A stretch of DNA of 19,870 nt from an uncultured Oscillospiraceae bacterium (lineage in GTDB: Bacteria > Bacillota > Clostridia > Oscillospirales > Ruminococcaceae). Position numbers and translations under genes: made by a program. Location of the stretch: the NCBI GenBank assembly GCA_910589145.1, contig CAJUSD010000048.1:1-19870 (forward strand), written 5' to 3'. The notes beneath the pieces are model-generated. The model had not been told where the DNA came from and made no database searches. It saw only the letters and a program-made list of their open reading frames with translations. Positions 8,901 through 15,060 of this stretch are shown here, in pieces (position 1 is the first letter of the stretch; every line of letters begins with the position of its first letter).

Positions 8901-8972
8901 ATCCGGCCCTGGGCCAAGAATAACCACCTTTACTGTTGTAGAACCTATATCAATCCCTATGCGATATCCCAT
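5928..8972 (-). CDS. Acyl-CoA dehydratase activase, tandem BadF/BcrA-type ATPase with DUF2229 region
   Basis: A 1014-residue cytoplasmic protein. First ATPase domain about 1-260: IDIGSTTVK at 7-15, ELGGEDAK at 102-109, and cluster-ligand-like Cys125 (NGTCAGGTG) and Cys164 (SRCGVFAKSD). Second ATPase domain about 319-580: GIDCGSTTTK at 322-331, DIGGQDIKCFK near 425-435, Cys450/Cys454 (EACSSGCGS) and Cys489 (SRCTVFMNS). A Cys cluster follows (CGLCANHC at 609-616, Cys635), then the DUF2229 region about 672-980 with GLNMYENLPFW and SDTACYPAKLMHGH. The family couples ATP hydrolysis to low-potential electron transfer that activates radical (R)-2-hydroxyacyl-CoA dehydratases; related long proteins are orphans of unknown substrate. 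A GGAGG site supports the ATG at 8972. Many clostridia carry this protein fused to the next unit as one chain of about 1,400 residues; here it is split. Confidence 0.9.
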   Translation of the reverse strand: MGYRIGIDIGSTTVKVVILGPGPDNPILFKHYERHFSQVRTKTAEVLRQAREIVGDSPVQTSISGSAGMGVAKAADLPFVQEVFATSETVKHWFPGTDAVVELGGEDAKIIFITGGLEERMNGTCAGGTGAFIDQMATLLAVTPQGLDELSLKYKKMYPIASRCGVFAKSDIQPLLNQGANKSDIAMSIFQAVVNQTITGLAQGRRIEGKVAFLGGPLHFFKGLQQRFQQTLGLDDDHALFPELGLFSVAMGAAVCSENTGKPMEFQALLEKIENSAGEVSGKFLPPLFADEREYAAFQQRHAQASVPKQSIQDYIGGAYLGIDCGSTTTKLVLIGEDGQILFEYYSSNQGNPVDIVREQLLKIRTLCERDRETAPPIEIKACVTTGYGEDLMRAAFNADMGIVETMAHYRAARFFNPKVDFILDIGGQDIKCFKVRNNSIDSIMLNEACSSGCGSFIETFARSMGYTAENFAKVGLFAKRPSDLGSRCTVFMNSSVKQAQKDGAGVDDISAGLSISVVKNAIYKVIRAHSASELGENIVVQGGTFYNDAVLRSFEQELGRDVVRPAIAGLMGAYGAALYGRDMNRECSSLLSIEELETFSHQAKPSVCGLCANHCNLTVNFFSDGSRFISGNRCERPLGRGRQQKLPNLYEFKLERIKKLAEKQNSNTPMGKIGIPLGLNMYENLPFWHAFLSELGFEVVTSAISSLELYSKGRTSIPSDTACYPAKLMHGHIMDLLEKGIETIFYPCMSYNFDEGKGDNHYNCPVVAYYPELLHANMTELKNIRFLFPYVGIHRKKDFEKKICKYLQEQFPKARFRMPVIQKASDAAYAAYTAWGKEIRREGEKSIALCREKGTKMIVLSGRPYHVDPEINHGIDKLIAQLGLAVLSEDSVAHLIAPQRVDVLNQWTYHTRLYNAAAFVAGQPDMELVQLVSFGCGIDAITTDEVMAILEEQGRLYTQLKIDEINNLGAVRIRIRSLLGAAEERSIQAKNQFQKVQRIQAPRALKEEVPCRT

Positions 8973-9400
8973 TTGATACCTCCAACTCCTGACAAATGCT
9001 TACATATATAAATAGGTAGATACGGTAATTTTAGAACCTGTTCTATTATAGCATTTGTTTTTGGGTTGGTCTATCCATTTTTTTTACATAAGTGTGTATT
9101 TTTCGAGAAGGAAACATAGGGAAATAGCGGAAACAGAGAGAATAAAAAGATTTTTAACCCAGTTAAGTCAAATGAAAAAGCCATATTTCTGGTTTTAGGA
9201 ACACGATGGACTGTTTTTTCCAAGGCTCCTGCCTGGAAAATTTTATATTTTGGATTATATTTATAAGCACAAACAAAAAGATATTTTGATAGCGTATAAC
9301 GTAAAATCTCAATATTTTTGGAGATTGCTATAGCAAAACGGTTGGGAAATAAAACGTTAGGCAAAAAACTGGAAAGAATCCGGCTTTCCTGGAAAAACCC
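8973..9400. other. Intergenic region between divergent operons, with a candidate minus-strand promoter
   Basis: About 430 AT-rich bases without a supported gene; the 97-codon minus-strand frame at 9071-9364 has no binding site and no protein-like composition. A minus-strand promoter for the activase is possible: TATAAT (9050-9045) and a weak TAGACC (9073-9068) with a 17-base spacer. A palindrome TAGAAC-CT-GTTCTA at 9032-9045 overlaps the -10 and the start point, so it may be an operator. A minor hairpin (TTTTCCA with TGGAAAA) lies near 9218-9242. Confidence 0.4.
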
Positions 9401-9429
9401 TTGACAAAACTGTATCTATAGCATATACT
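9401..9429 (+). promoter_or_regulatory. Sigma-A promoter of the GntR-ABC operon
   Basis: TTGACA at 9401-9406 and TATACT at 9424-9429 are separated by exactly 17 bases. The -10 lies inside the inverted repeat 9421-9457, so a bound repressor would block initiation. Confidence 0.85.
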
Positions 9430-9457
9430 GTATATATCGTAAATATACAGTATATGC
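9421..9457. promoter_or_regulatory. Operator: perfect 15-bp inverted repeat
   Basis: GCATATACTGTATAT (9421-9435) and its exact complement ATATACAGTATATGC (9443-9457) flank a 7-base spacer. The repeat covers the -10 and the transcription start, a placement expected for autoregulation by the YtrA-type GntR protein encoded just downstream. Confidence 0.85.
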
Positions 9458-9479
9458 GAAAGGAGAATAGATAAAAAAA

Positions 9480-9857
9480 TTGGATATATTTATCAGCAAT
9501 ACCAGCGGGAAACCCATCTATGAGCAAATTGCAGCACAGATAAAAGACAAAATCCTCACCGGCCAGTTAAAAGAGGAAGAGCTCCTGCCCAGTATCCGTC
9601 TTTTGGCGAAAGATCTGCGCATCAGCGTTATTACCACCAAACGGGCCTATGAGGAATTGGAACGGGCAGGGTTTATTGCCACAGTTGCGGGAAAAGGGAG
9701 TTATGTAGCCCCCCAAAACCCCCAGCTAATGCGCGAGGAACATCTGAGGCGGGTAGAAAAGCATCTTTCAAATGCAATCGAAGAAGCCCGAACCGGCGGC
9801 ATTCCCCAGGAGGAGGTTTATAATATTTTAAATCTGCTCTACCAGGAAAACGAATAG
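9480..9857 (+). CDS. GntR family transcriptional regulator, YtrA subfamily
   Basis: A 125-residue regulator. A winged helix-turn-helix spans about 10-76 (KPIYEQIAAQIKDKILTGQL, LLPSIRLLAKDLRISVITTK, LERAGFIATVAGKGSYV), followed by a short helical C-terminal tail of about 45 residues. The YtrA subfamily has this short effector-poor tail and sits beside ABC transporters. The start is a TTG; AAAGGAG lies 14 bases upstream, a long spacing, but no better in-frame start exists and the protein begins with the family-typical DIFISNTSGKPIYEQI. It probably represses its own operon through the 9421-9457 repeat. The inducing signal is unknown; cell-wall antibiotics induce YtrA in Bacillus, which is only an analogy. 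Confidence 0.92.
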   Translation: MDIFISNTSGKPIYEQIAAQIKDKILTGQLKEEELLPSIRLLAKDLRISVITTKRAYEELERAGFIATVAGKGSYVAPQNPQLMREEHLRRVEKHLSNAIEEARTGGIPQEEVYNILNLLYQENE

Positions 9858-9887
9858 CGCTTTGATACGGAAAGGATGTATCAGATC

Positions 9888-10766
9888 ATGGGAAATATTT
9901 TAGCTGTCAGCGGCCTAACCAAGCAATACCCTAACTTTGCATTGCGGGACATTACTATGAACCTTCCCGGAGGAACGATTATGGGGGTTGTCGGGGAAAA
10001 TGGCGCAGGCAAAACAACGCTAATGAAACTGATTCTTGGAATCCTCAACCCAGACAGCGGAGAGATTGAACTTTTTGGCAACAACAGGGCTATGAAAAGT
10101 GCAAATGTCAGGGAACAGCTGGGGTTTGTTTTTGACGAGTGCAGGTTCCATAGCTGCCTTACCGCCAAAGATGTGGGAAATATCATGAAAGGCCTTTACA
10201 CAACCTGGGACAGTGAATACTTTAAAAAGCTTTGCACTCTCTTTTTCCTCTTAGACGGCAAAAAAATTAAAGATTACTCCAAGGGCATGAAAATGAAGCT
10301 TTCTATTGCAGCGGCTTTAGCCCATCACCCAAAGCTGCTTATGCTTGACGAACCTACTTCCGGCCTTGATCCTGTTGCACGGGATGAACTTTTGGAGATT
10401 TTCCAGGATTTCGTTTCAGATGAGGAACATTCTATTTTTTTCAGCAGCCATATTACAAGCGATTTGGAAAAGATAGCTGACTATGTAGCTTTTTTAAAAA
10501 ATGGTAAATTGTGCTTTTCTATGGAAAAAGAAGCCCTTCGGGATACTTTTACCCTTCTCCAATGCAGTGAAAATACTGCCCATATGGATAGGCTGAAAAA
10601 CATAACGGCTGGATTTCGGCAGAAAAAATTCGGCTGCGAACTTCTTCTGAAAGCATCCCCCTCTGAAATCCACCGAATCCTTATGGCTACAGGTGATGCC
10701 TCTGCTGTTGCCGAAAGCGCTTCCCTTGAAGACATTATGCTTCTCTACCAAGGAGGTCAACTATGA
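9888..10766 (+). CDS. ABC transporter ATP-binding protein
   Basis: A 292-residue ATPase counted from the ATG at 9888. An in-frame ATG at 9876 sits directly against the AAAGG site with no spacing, so the later start (11 bases from it) is preferred, though not certain. Walker A is GENGAGKT (36-43), the signature YSKGM at 130-134 diverges from LSGGQ as in many ABC-2 exporters, Walker B is LLMLDEP at 150-156, and the switch His is His188 in FFSSHI. The C-terminal 75 residues form an extra accessory domain common in YtrB-like ATPases. It lies between the GntR gene and the permease gene, which it overlaps by four bases (ATGA). It powers export of an unknown compound, possibly a peptide antibiotic or a lipid. 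Confidence 0.92.
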   Translation: MGNILAVSGLTKQYPNFALRDITMNLPGGTIMGVVGENGAGKTTLMKLILGILNPDSGEIELFGNNRAMKSANVREQLGFVFDECRFHSCLTAKDVGNIMKGLYTTWDSEYFKKLCTLFFLLDGKKIKDYSKGMKMKLSIAAALAHHPKLLMLDEPTSGLDPVARDELLEIFQDFVSDEEHSIFFSSHITSDLEKIADYVAFLKNGKLCFSMEKEALRDTFTLLQCSENTAHMDRLKNITAGFRQKKFGCELLLKASPSEIHRILMATGDASAVAESASLEDIMLLYQGGQL

Positions 10767-11380
10767 AAGCCCTTTTATTAAAAGATTTTTATTTGCTGCG
10801 CCAGCTGACAAAACTTTATATGATAATGCTGCTTATTTATTCTGTTATCGCTGGTTTTATTAAAAATTTCGGCTTTTTGTCCGGCGTTAATATCAGCCTC
10901 TTTACCATTATGCCGCTTACTACGCTTAATTTTGACGCTTCCTCCCATTGGAACGGTTATGCTGCTGCCTGCCCTGTTTCCAGGAAAACCATTGCTTTGG
11001 AAAAATATCTTTTGGCTTTGATTTTATGGGGTATTGGCATGGGGATAACATTTTTTATGGGAATTACTTTTCGCTTCATCAATAAGGATATTGTCACCTG
11101 GGAAGAAATTTTTTCTACACTTTGGGGGCAGACAATGATGCTCTTTTTAGACAATGCCATTGCCATCCCTGCCGTTTATAAATTCGGCCCCGAAAAGGGA
11201 AAGTACATTATGATGGCTGGGTTAATTATACCTTTGCTTCTCTTTGTTATGGCTACGGATCATCTGCAGTTTTTATTTACTGCTCCTGTGCTTATGATTT
11301 CTCTTATATGTATTCCTGTTCTTTTATTTGCTTCCTCAATTCCACTTTCTGTCCATATCTGCCAGAATATGGAGGATTAG
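10763..11380 (+). CDS. ABC-2 type transporter permease
   Basis: A 205-residue membrane protein with about six hydrophobic segments (roughly 17-35, 40-56, 82-104, 118-138, 147-164, 171-193). The cytoplasmic motif PVSRKTIALEKYLL at 71-84 is typical of small ABC-2 permeases. It overlaps the ATPase gene by ATGA, and GGAGG inside the end of that gene provides the binding site, so both are translationally coupled. It should form the membrane half of the exporter with the preceding ATPase. The operon ends here, before the hairpin at 11454-11517. Substrate not readable. Confidence 0.85.
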   Translation: MKALLLKDFYLLRQLTKLYMIMLLIYSVIAGFIKNFGFLSGVNISLFTIMPLTTLNFDASSHWNGYAAACPVSRKTIALEKYLLALILWGIGMGITFFMGITFRFINKDIVTWEEIFSTLWGQTMMLFLDNAIAIPAVYKFGPEKGKYIMMAGLIIPLLLFVMATDHLQFLFTAPVLMISLICIPVLLFASSIPLSVHICQNMED

Positions 11381-11453
11381 CTGTCATTTAAGGTGAATTC
11401 GAGCCTGTAAAGATGCGGGCACAGCCTTCCATCCATACTGCCAAAGGTAAATG

Positions 11454-11517
11454 AAAAAGGTTTCAGATCCAAAGCGGGCAGCAGAACTGCCCTCTCCCCT
11501 GGATCCGAAACCTTTTT
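11454..11517. terminator. Large bidirectional terminator-like hairpin
   Basis: AAAAAGGTTTC (11454-11464) pairs with GAAACCTTTTT (11507-11517). After one mismatch GATCC pairs with GGATC, and an inner GGGCAG (11476-11481) pairs with CTGCCC (11487-11492). Both flanks are A/T runs, so it can stop transcription from the ABC operon and from the convergent repressor gene. The short frame spanning it on the minus strand (11377-11592) has no binding site and is not called. Confidence 0.75.
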
Positions 11518-11585
11518 GTCTATGTCAACTGCCATTCTTTTAGCAAAACCCTCATTGGAACCATATGAGCGATTCCCATGAGGTT

Positions 11586-12227
11586 TTACCACGAGGTTTT
11601 CGTTATCGTTGAAATTACTTTTCCAACAATGCGTATCTCATTAATGGCCTCCCCAGTAAAAACCTGGGGGGCATAATCAGAATTAAATGGCTGAAGAATC
11701 ACCGAATTAGAATTTTTTAAGATCTTCTTTAATGTTCCCTCACAGCCGTTTATAATTACAACCGCTAAATCCCCGTTGTCCACATCTTCCTGTTTCCGTA
11801 CAAGTGCCAAATCCCCTTCATGGATGCGCGGTTCCATGCTGTCCCCTTTGACCCTTAAATAAAAACAGTCGTCTGCATTGCGCACATCTGCCGGCTCATA
11901 ACCCATAAAATCTTCATAGGCAATACCGCCATATCCGGCTCGGACTGTGCCAATTACAGCGATTAACGGGAATTCTGCTGCATCCTGCCCGCCAATTGCT
12001 TCAATTAATTCGTCAAGAGTCGCCCCAGGCTGCGGCGTAGAGCTTGCCCCCAATAGATAATCTATACTGACTCCTAAATATTCAGCAATTCGTGCCAGCG
12101 TTGCAAGGTCAGGTTCCCGTTTCCCATTTTCATATTGGTTAAAAGTATTTGGAGGGATTTTTAAATCCTGCGCCATTTCTTTTTGAAGTTTGTTTTTCTG
12201 CTTACGCAGTTCCCGTATCCGCAACAT
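11586..12227 (-). CDS. LexA/CI-like repressor: XRE helix-turn-helix with S24 autoprotease
   Basis: A 213-residue repressor counted from the ATG at 12227, which lies nine bases after TAAGGAA; a GTG at 12236 sits against that site and is less likely. Residues about 2-60 are an XRE/Cro helix-turn-helix (MAQDLKIPPNTFNQYENGKR, then EYLGVSIDYLLG). Residues about 85-205 are the S24 domain: a candidate cleavage bond Ala97-Gly98 in VRAGYGG, catalytic Ser130 in GDSMEP, and Lys167 in GTLKKI. The Ser-Lys distance is 37, as in E. coli LexA (119-156). It probably represses the divergent terminase operon and itself, and would self-cleave on RecA filaments after DNA damage. Organisation and sequence point to a prophage-type rather than the housekeeping SOS repressor. 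Confidence 0.9.
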   Translation of the reverse strand: MLRIRELRKQKNKLQKEMAQDLKIPPNTFNQYENGKREPDLATLARIAEYLGVSIDYLLGASSTPQPGATLDELIEAIGGQDAAEFPLIAVIGTVRAGYGGIAYEDFMGYEPADVRNADDCFYLRVKGDSMEPRIHEGDLALVRKQEDVDNGDLAVVIINGCEGTLKKILKNSNSVILQPFNSDYAPQVFTGEAINEIRIVGKVISTITKTSW

Positions 12228-12259
12228 AGGCTTCACTTCCTTACTCTTATTCTGTTTTT

Positions 12260-12288
12260 ATTATATTCTCATTTTAAGAAAATTTCAA
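12260..12288 (-). promoter_or_regulatory. Promoter of the repressor gene
   Basis: On the minus strand TTGAAA (12288-12283) and TATAAT (12265-12260) are separated by 17 bases. A GAGAA half-site (TTCTC on plus, 12266-12270) lies in the spacer against the -10, consistent with autorepression. Confidence 0.75.
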
Positions 12289-12305
12289 GTTAATTCTCAA
12301 ATATG

Positions 12306-12334
12306 TTGACAAATTCTTTTTTTACTGCTATAAT
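12306..12334 (+). promoter_or_regulatory. Consensus promoter of the sigma-like/terminase operon
   Basis: TTGACA (12306-12311) and TATAAT (12329-12334), both perfect consensus hexamers, are 17 bases apart. Such a strong promoter would need tight repression; the operator at 12336-12352 covers its start point. Confidence 0.88.
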
Positions 12335-12335
12335 A

Positions 12336-12352
12336 GTTCTCAATTAGAGAAC
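12336..12352. promoter_or_regulatory. Operator palindrome GTTCTC-N5-GAGAAC
   Basis: GTTCTC (12336-12341) and GAGAAC (12347-12352) form a perfect 6+6 palindrome with a 5-base centre, directly downstream of the -10. Further TTCTC half-sites at 12266-12270 and 12294-12298 lie in the divergent region. These are the likely binding sites of the S24 repressor. Confidence 0.75.
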
Positions 12353-12387
12353 ATATGTTTTAAAGCGTAGAAAGGAGCAAAGATACG

Positions 12388-12825
12388 ATGTTGGAACGGG
12401 AACTTCAACAACTTCCATGTATGATTCGGGAACGCAGCTATCAAATGCAGCGTTTGCAGGAACTAAAAGAAGTATTCTATCCCAAAGGAAAAGGAAAAAA
12501 ATTCTTTTTCGGAAATGAATTAAGTGTTCGTGCACAAAAAGCCCTCGCCAAAGATGAGGAACTTCAGAAGCGCGCGGAAATATTAATTCAAAACACTTTG
12601 GAACAATATCTGGCCCAGGTAGAACAGCTTTACCGCTTTATCTATCAAATAGAAGATAGCCAGATGAGGATGATTTTACTGGCGCGTTATGTTGATGGGA
12701 AGTCATGGCAGGCAGTTGCTACTGCTGTCGGTTCAGGCGACGAAAGTTATGTGCGGAAAAAGTGCCGCAATTTTTTAAAAAAATACCAGGGAAAGGAAGA
12801 TTTTAATGTCGGAAACTGTAATTAA
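12388..12825 (+). CDS. Phage sigma-70-like/ArpU-like regulatory protein (DUF1492 type)
   Basis: A 145-residue, largely helical protein. The first half is charged and probably coiled; residues about 93-138 (MILLARYVDGKSWQAVATAV, then YVRKKCRNFLKKY) resemble a sigma region 4 helix-turn-helix. Proteins of this kind in Gram-positive phages commonly sit immediately before the terminase genes and are thought to switch on late transcription. An AAAGGAG site lies 10 bases before the ATG. It is the first gene after the repressed consensus promoter and overlaps the next gene by 20 bases. The family assignment is by composition and position; target promoters are unknown. Confidence 0.7.
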   Translation: MLERELQQLPCMIRERSYQMQRLQELKEVFYPKGKGKKFFFGNELSVRAQKALAKDEELQKRAEILIQNTLEQYLAQVEQLYRFIYQIEDSQMRMILLARYVDGKSWQAVATAVGSGDESYVRKKCRNFLKKYQGKEDFNVGNCN

Positions 12826-13048
12826 AAAAACGGTCAAGCGTAAAACAAAATCAAAAAAAACACCAGCTTCCCTGCGGCGGGAAGTAATAGATGAACTGGA
12901 ACGAATGGCGATGAGTGATGAGGAAAATCCCAGAGACAAGCTGAAAGCCCTTGAACTGCTGGCGCGTTTGACAGAAACAAACGAATCCCCGTTTGAAAAA
13001 CCCCTTGTAGTAAGGGTGGAGATAACTGACGATGAACCCGAAAACTAA
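12806..13048 (+). CDS. Short terminase small-subunit-like protein
   Basis: An 80-residue protein with a Lys-rich N-terminus (IKKTVKRKTKSKKTP), then a helical core (SLRREVIDELERMA, KLKALELLARLTE) and an acidic tail. The KALELLxRL motif is typical of the C-terminal part of phage small terminases, and its place directly before the large subunit supports that role. At 80 residues it is clearly shorter than usual (130-180) and lacks a clear DNA-binding helix-turn-helix, although its basic tail could bind DNA. AAAGGAAG precedes the ATG. It overlaps both neighbours (20 and 17 bases), so the three genes are tightly coupled. Confidence 0.6.
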   Translation: MSETVIKKTVKRKTKSKKTPASLRREVIDELERMAMSDEENPRDKLKALELLARLTETNESPFEKPLVVRVEITDDEPEN

Positions 13049-14567
13049 TGTCCTCTATACTGTTTCCTCTGATTCCTCGAAAAAAGAAGACGTACTGTTC
13101 TCTATTTCCAGCCGTATGATTAACCCTGTTTATCATCCTTATCTTTTCCGCGAGGAACGTTATCTGGTTTTCTATGGAGGTGCAGGTTCGGGAAAATCCT
13201 TTTTTGTCTGTCAGAGATTTCTTATAAAACTTCTGATGCAAAAAGGACGTAACCTTTTGGTGGTTCGCAAAGTCGAAAAGGCAAACCGTACCAGTACCTT
13301 TCCCCTTTTCCAGCAGTTGATACAGCAGTGGGGGCTTTCCGCTTATTTTAAAGTGGTTCAAAATGAAATGCGCATCCTCTGCCTGATAAACCAAAACGAA
13401 ATTCTGTTCCGCGGCCTGGCAGATGTGGAACGGTTGAAATCCATTACCTTTTCCAGCGGAATTTTAACAGACATATGGATTGAAGAAGCATCCGAAATAA
13501 CCCGCGCCCAGTTTAACCAGCTGGACATCCGTATGAGAGGCAGAGGAAAAGCCAAACAAATTGTTCTTACTTTTAATCCCATCAGTGCCAACCACTGGCT
13601 GAAAGAGCGCTTTTTTGACGTCCCTTCTAAAAATTCTGTTTCCCTGCATACTACCTACCAGCAAAACCGGTTTATTGAGGAGGAATATAAAGCAGTTCTG
13701 GAAAACTACCGTTTCAGCGATCCCTATTATTACCAGGTCTATTGCCTTGGCTGCTGGGGCGTTTATGGAAAAACTGTCTTTAACCCAGTTGATGTTTCCC
13801 GGCAGATCGCCGTTCGGAAAAACATTCCTCCTGTTATGGAAGGTTTCTTTTCCTGTCAGATGGAACATCAACAGATTGCCTCTTTTCAATGGATTGAAGA
13901 AAAAGGCGGATATATTCGTATTTTTCACCCGCCGGAAGCAGGAAGGTCTTATGTTCTGGGGGCAGATACCGCTGGAGACGGCTCTGATTTTTTTGTTGGA
14001 CAAGTTCTGGATGTAGAATCAGGCAGACAGGCCGCCATTCTTCGGCATCAAATGGACGAGGAACTTTTTGCCAGACAAATTTTCTGTTTGGGTAAATTTT
14101 TTGGCAGCGCTCTTGTTGGTATTGAAACTAATTTTTCTACCTTCCCTGTGAAGGAACTCCAGCGTTTGGGTTATCCCAGGCAGCTAGTCCGAAAACGCGA
14201 AGATCACTATTCCCATAAGCCTTTGCCCGCTTATGGATTTCGTACAACCGCTGCATCCAGACCTGTTGCAATCGCCAGTTTAGCTGCTTTGATCCGGGAA
14301 GATATTTCCCTTATCAGCGATGTTTGTACTTTAGAGGAAATGCTTTCTTTTGTACGCAATGAAAAAGGGAAAGCAGAGGCTCAACAGGGTTCCCATGATG
14401 ATTGTGTAATGGCATTAGCGATTGCCGCCTATATGAAAAGCGATCTGTGGGAGCCGCAGATATTGGAAGAAACAATAGAAACAGCGTCATGGTCAGAAGA
14501 TATGTGGGAGGATTATCAAAATGCAGACGAACAGGAAAAAGAATATTTAAGGCAAAAGTGGAAGTGA
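13032..14567 (+). CDS. Phage terminase large subunit (PBSX/XtmB-like)
   Basis: A 511-residue protein with both terminase domains intact. ATPase domain about 40-240: Walker A GGAGSGKS (49-56), Walker B-like ILTDIWIEEASE (144-155, Glu151/152), and the coupling motif LTFNP (179-183). RNase H-like nuclease about 305-470: Asp312 in GADTAGDGSD, Glu365 in GIETN, and Asp456/457 in SHDDCVMALAIA. The enzyme cuts concatemeric phage DNA and pumps it into proheads. Normally a portal gene follows; here the gene ends with a short acidic tail, and a terminator comes 80 bases later. All motor and nuclease residues are retained, so it is not an obviously decaying relic. The start overlaps the preceding gene by 17 bases. 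Confidence 0.92.
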   Translation: MNPKTNVLYTVSSDSSKKEDVLFSISSRMINPVYHPYLFREERYLVFYGGAGSGKSFFVCQRFLIKLLMQKGRNLLVVRKVEKANRTSTFPLFQQLIQQWGLSAYFKVVQNEMRILCLINQNEILFRGLADVERLKSITFSSGILTDIWIEEASEITRAQFNQLDIRMRGRGKAKQIVLTFNPISANHWLKERFFDVPSKNSVSLHTTYQQNRFIEEEYKAVLENYRFSDPYYYQVYCLGCWGVYGKTVFNPVDVSRQIAVRKNIPPVMEGFFSCQMEHQQIASFQWIEEKGGYIRIFHPPEAGRSYVLGADTAGDGSDFFVGQVLDVESGRQAAILRHQMDEELFARQIFCLGKFFGSALVGIETNFSTFPVKELQRLGYPRQLVRKREDHYSHKPLPAYGFRTTAASRPVAIASLAALIREDISLISDVCTLEEMLSFVRNEKGKAEAQQGSHDDCVMALAIAAYMKSDLWEPQILEETIETASWSEDMWEDYQNADEQEKEYLRQKWK

Positions 14568-14649
14568 CTTCAGATGCAGCCTGTCAAACCATACTGCAAA
14601 TCACGGGAATCAATTTTGTGGAGATTTTGAGGTTGATGAGGCTGATATT

Positions 14650-14676
14650 GAAAAACACCCCGATGGGGTGTTTTTC
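14650..14676 (+). terminator. Terminator of the terminase operon
   Basis: GAAAAACACCCC (14650-14661) and GGGGTGTTTTTC (14665-14676) form a perfect 12-bp stem with the loop GAT. The T-run lies within the 3' arm. It ends the transcript 83 bases after the terminase stop codon. Confidence 0.88.
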
Positions 14677-14703
14677 AGGGAAGGCGGAGAGAATGGTGGG
14701 CTT

Positions 14704-14859
14704 CTTCTTTCTTTTTCTATTGCAAAAAAGAAAGAAGGAGAGAAAAAATACTCTTGCCAAAAGGAGTTTCGCGCCTTGCGGGTTCAGTTCAACAGAGCTA
14801 CGTTCAGCAAAGCTACGTTCAGCAAAGCTGAACCGCCGGCCGCTTTCGGGAAAGCGGCC
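14704..14859. repeat. Structured repeat element with tandem 15-mers and hairpins
   Basis: Three features lie in series. A 13-bp perfect stem pairs CTTCTTTCTTTTT (14704-14716) with AAAAAGAAAGAAG (14725-14737). Two exact tandem copies of AGCTACGTTCAGCAA (14796-14810, 14811-14825) are enclosed by GGTTCAG (14781-14787) and CTGAACC (14828-14834). GGCCGCTTTC (14838-14847) then pairs with GAAAGCGGCC (14850-14859). It may be a dispersed intergenic repeat or a structured RNA; no known class was recognised. Confidence 0.6.
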
Positions 14860-14980
14860 AAAGCTTTTGATACGGGTTTGGTTTGTGACTTTCTTTGCTT
14901 TGTGTCCGCGCCAGGGTTTTCTGCTTCTTTTTTTGCAGTGATTCTGTAATTTGATTTCCCTGACTGCAAATAAAAACCGC

Positions 14981-15009
14981 TTGAAATCAAAGAAATTTGG
15001 TGCTATACT
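14981..15009 (+). promoter_or_regulatory. Promoter candidate just upstream of a terminator
   Basis: TTGAAA (14981-14986) and TATACT (15004-15009) are 17 bases apart. Transcription would start near 15016, inside the left arm of the terminator hairpin 15013-15060. Confidence 0.6.
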
Positions 15010-15012
15010 GTA

Positions 15013-15060
15013 AGAGCGGGAAAGGATCGTTTCCTATCCTTTCCCGCTCTGTTATTTTTT
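15013..15060 (+). terminator. Rho-independent terminator, 15-bp perfect stem
   Basis: AGAGCGGGAAAGGAT (15013-15027) pairs exactly with ATCCTTTCCCGCTCT (15036-15050), with an 8-nt loop and a following GTTATTTTTT tail. It faces plus-strand transcription and lies between the structured repeat and the mgtE leader. Confidence 0.88.

Noticed and set aside
9071..9364. A 97-codon minus-strand frame between the activase and GntR operons
   Set aside because: AT-rich, no binding site, no recognisable domain; it looks like chance.
11377..11592. A 71-codon minus-strand frame after the repressor gene
   Set aside because: GTG start without a ribosome binding site, and the frame runs through the whole terminator hairpin 11454-11517.
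12834..13394. A 186-codon minus-strand frame
   Set aside because: It lies antisense to the small and large terminase genes, whose motifs are clear; no start signal.
9861..14885. TTTGATACGG at 9861-9870 and near 14876 as possible attachment sites around the terminase cassette
   Set aside because: A 10-base match is expected by chance many times in 20 kb, and the first copy lies inside the GntR-ABC operon.
14402..14949. Plus-strand frames across the hairpin-rich region after the terminase
   Set aside because: No start signals; apparent repeats in the peptide (ATFSKATFSKA) only reflect the tandem DNA repeat.
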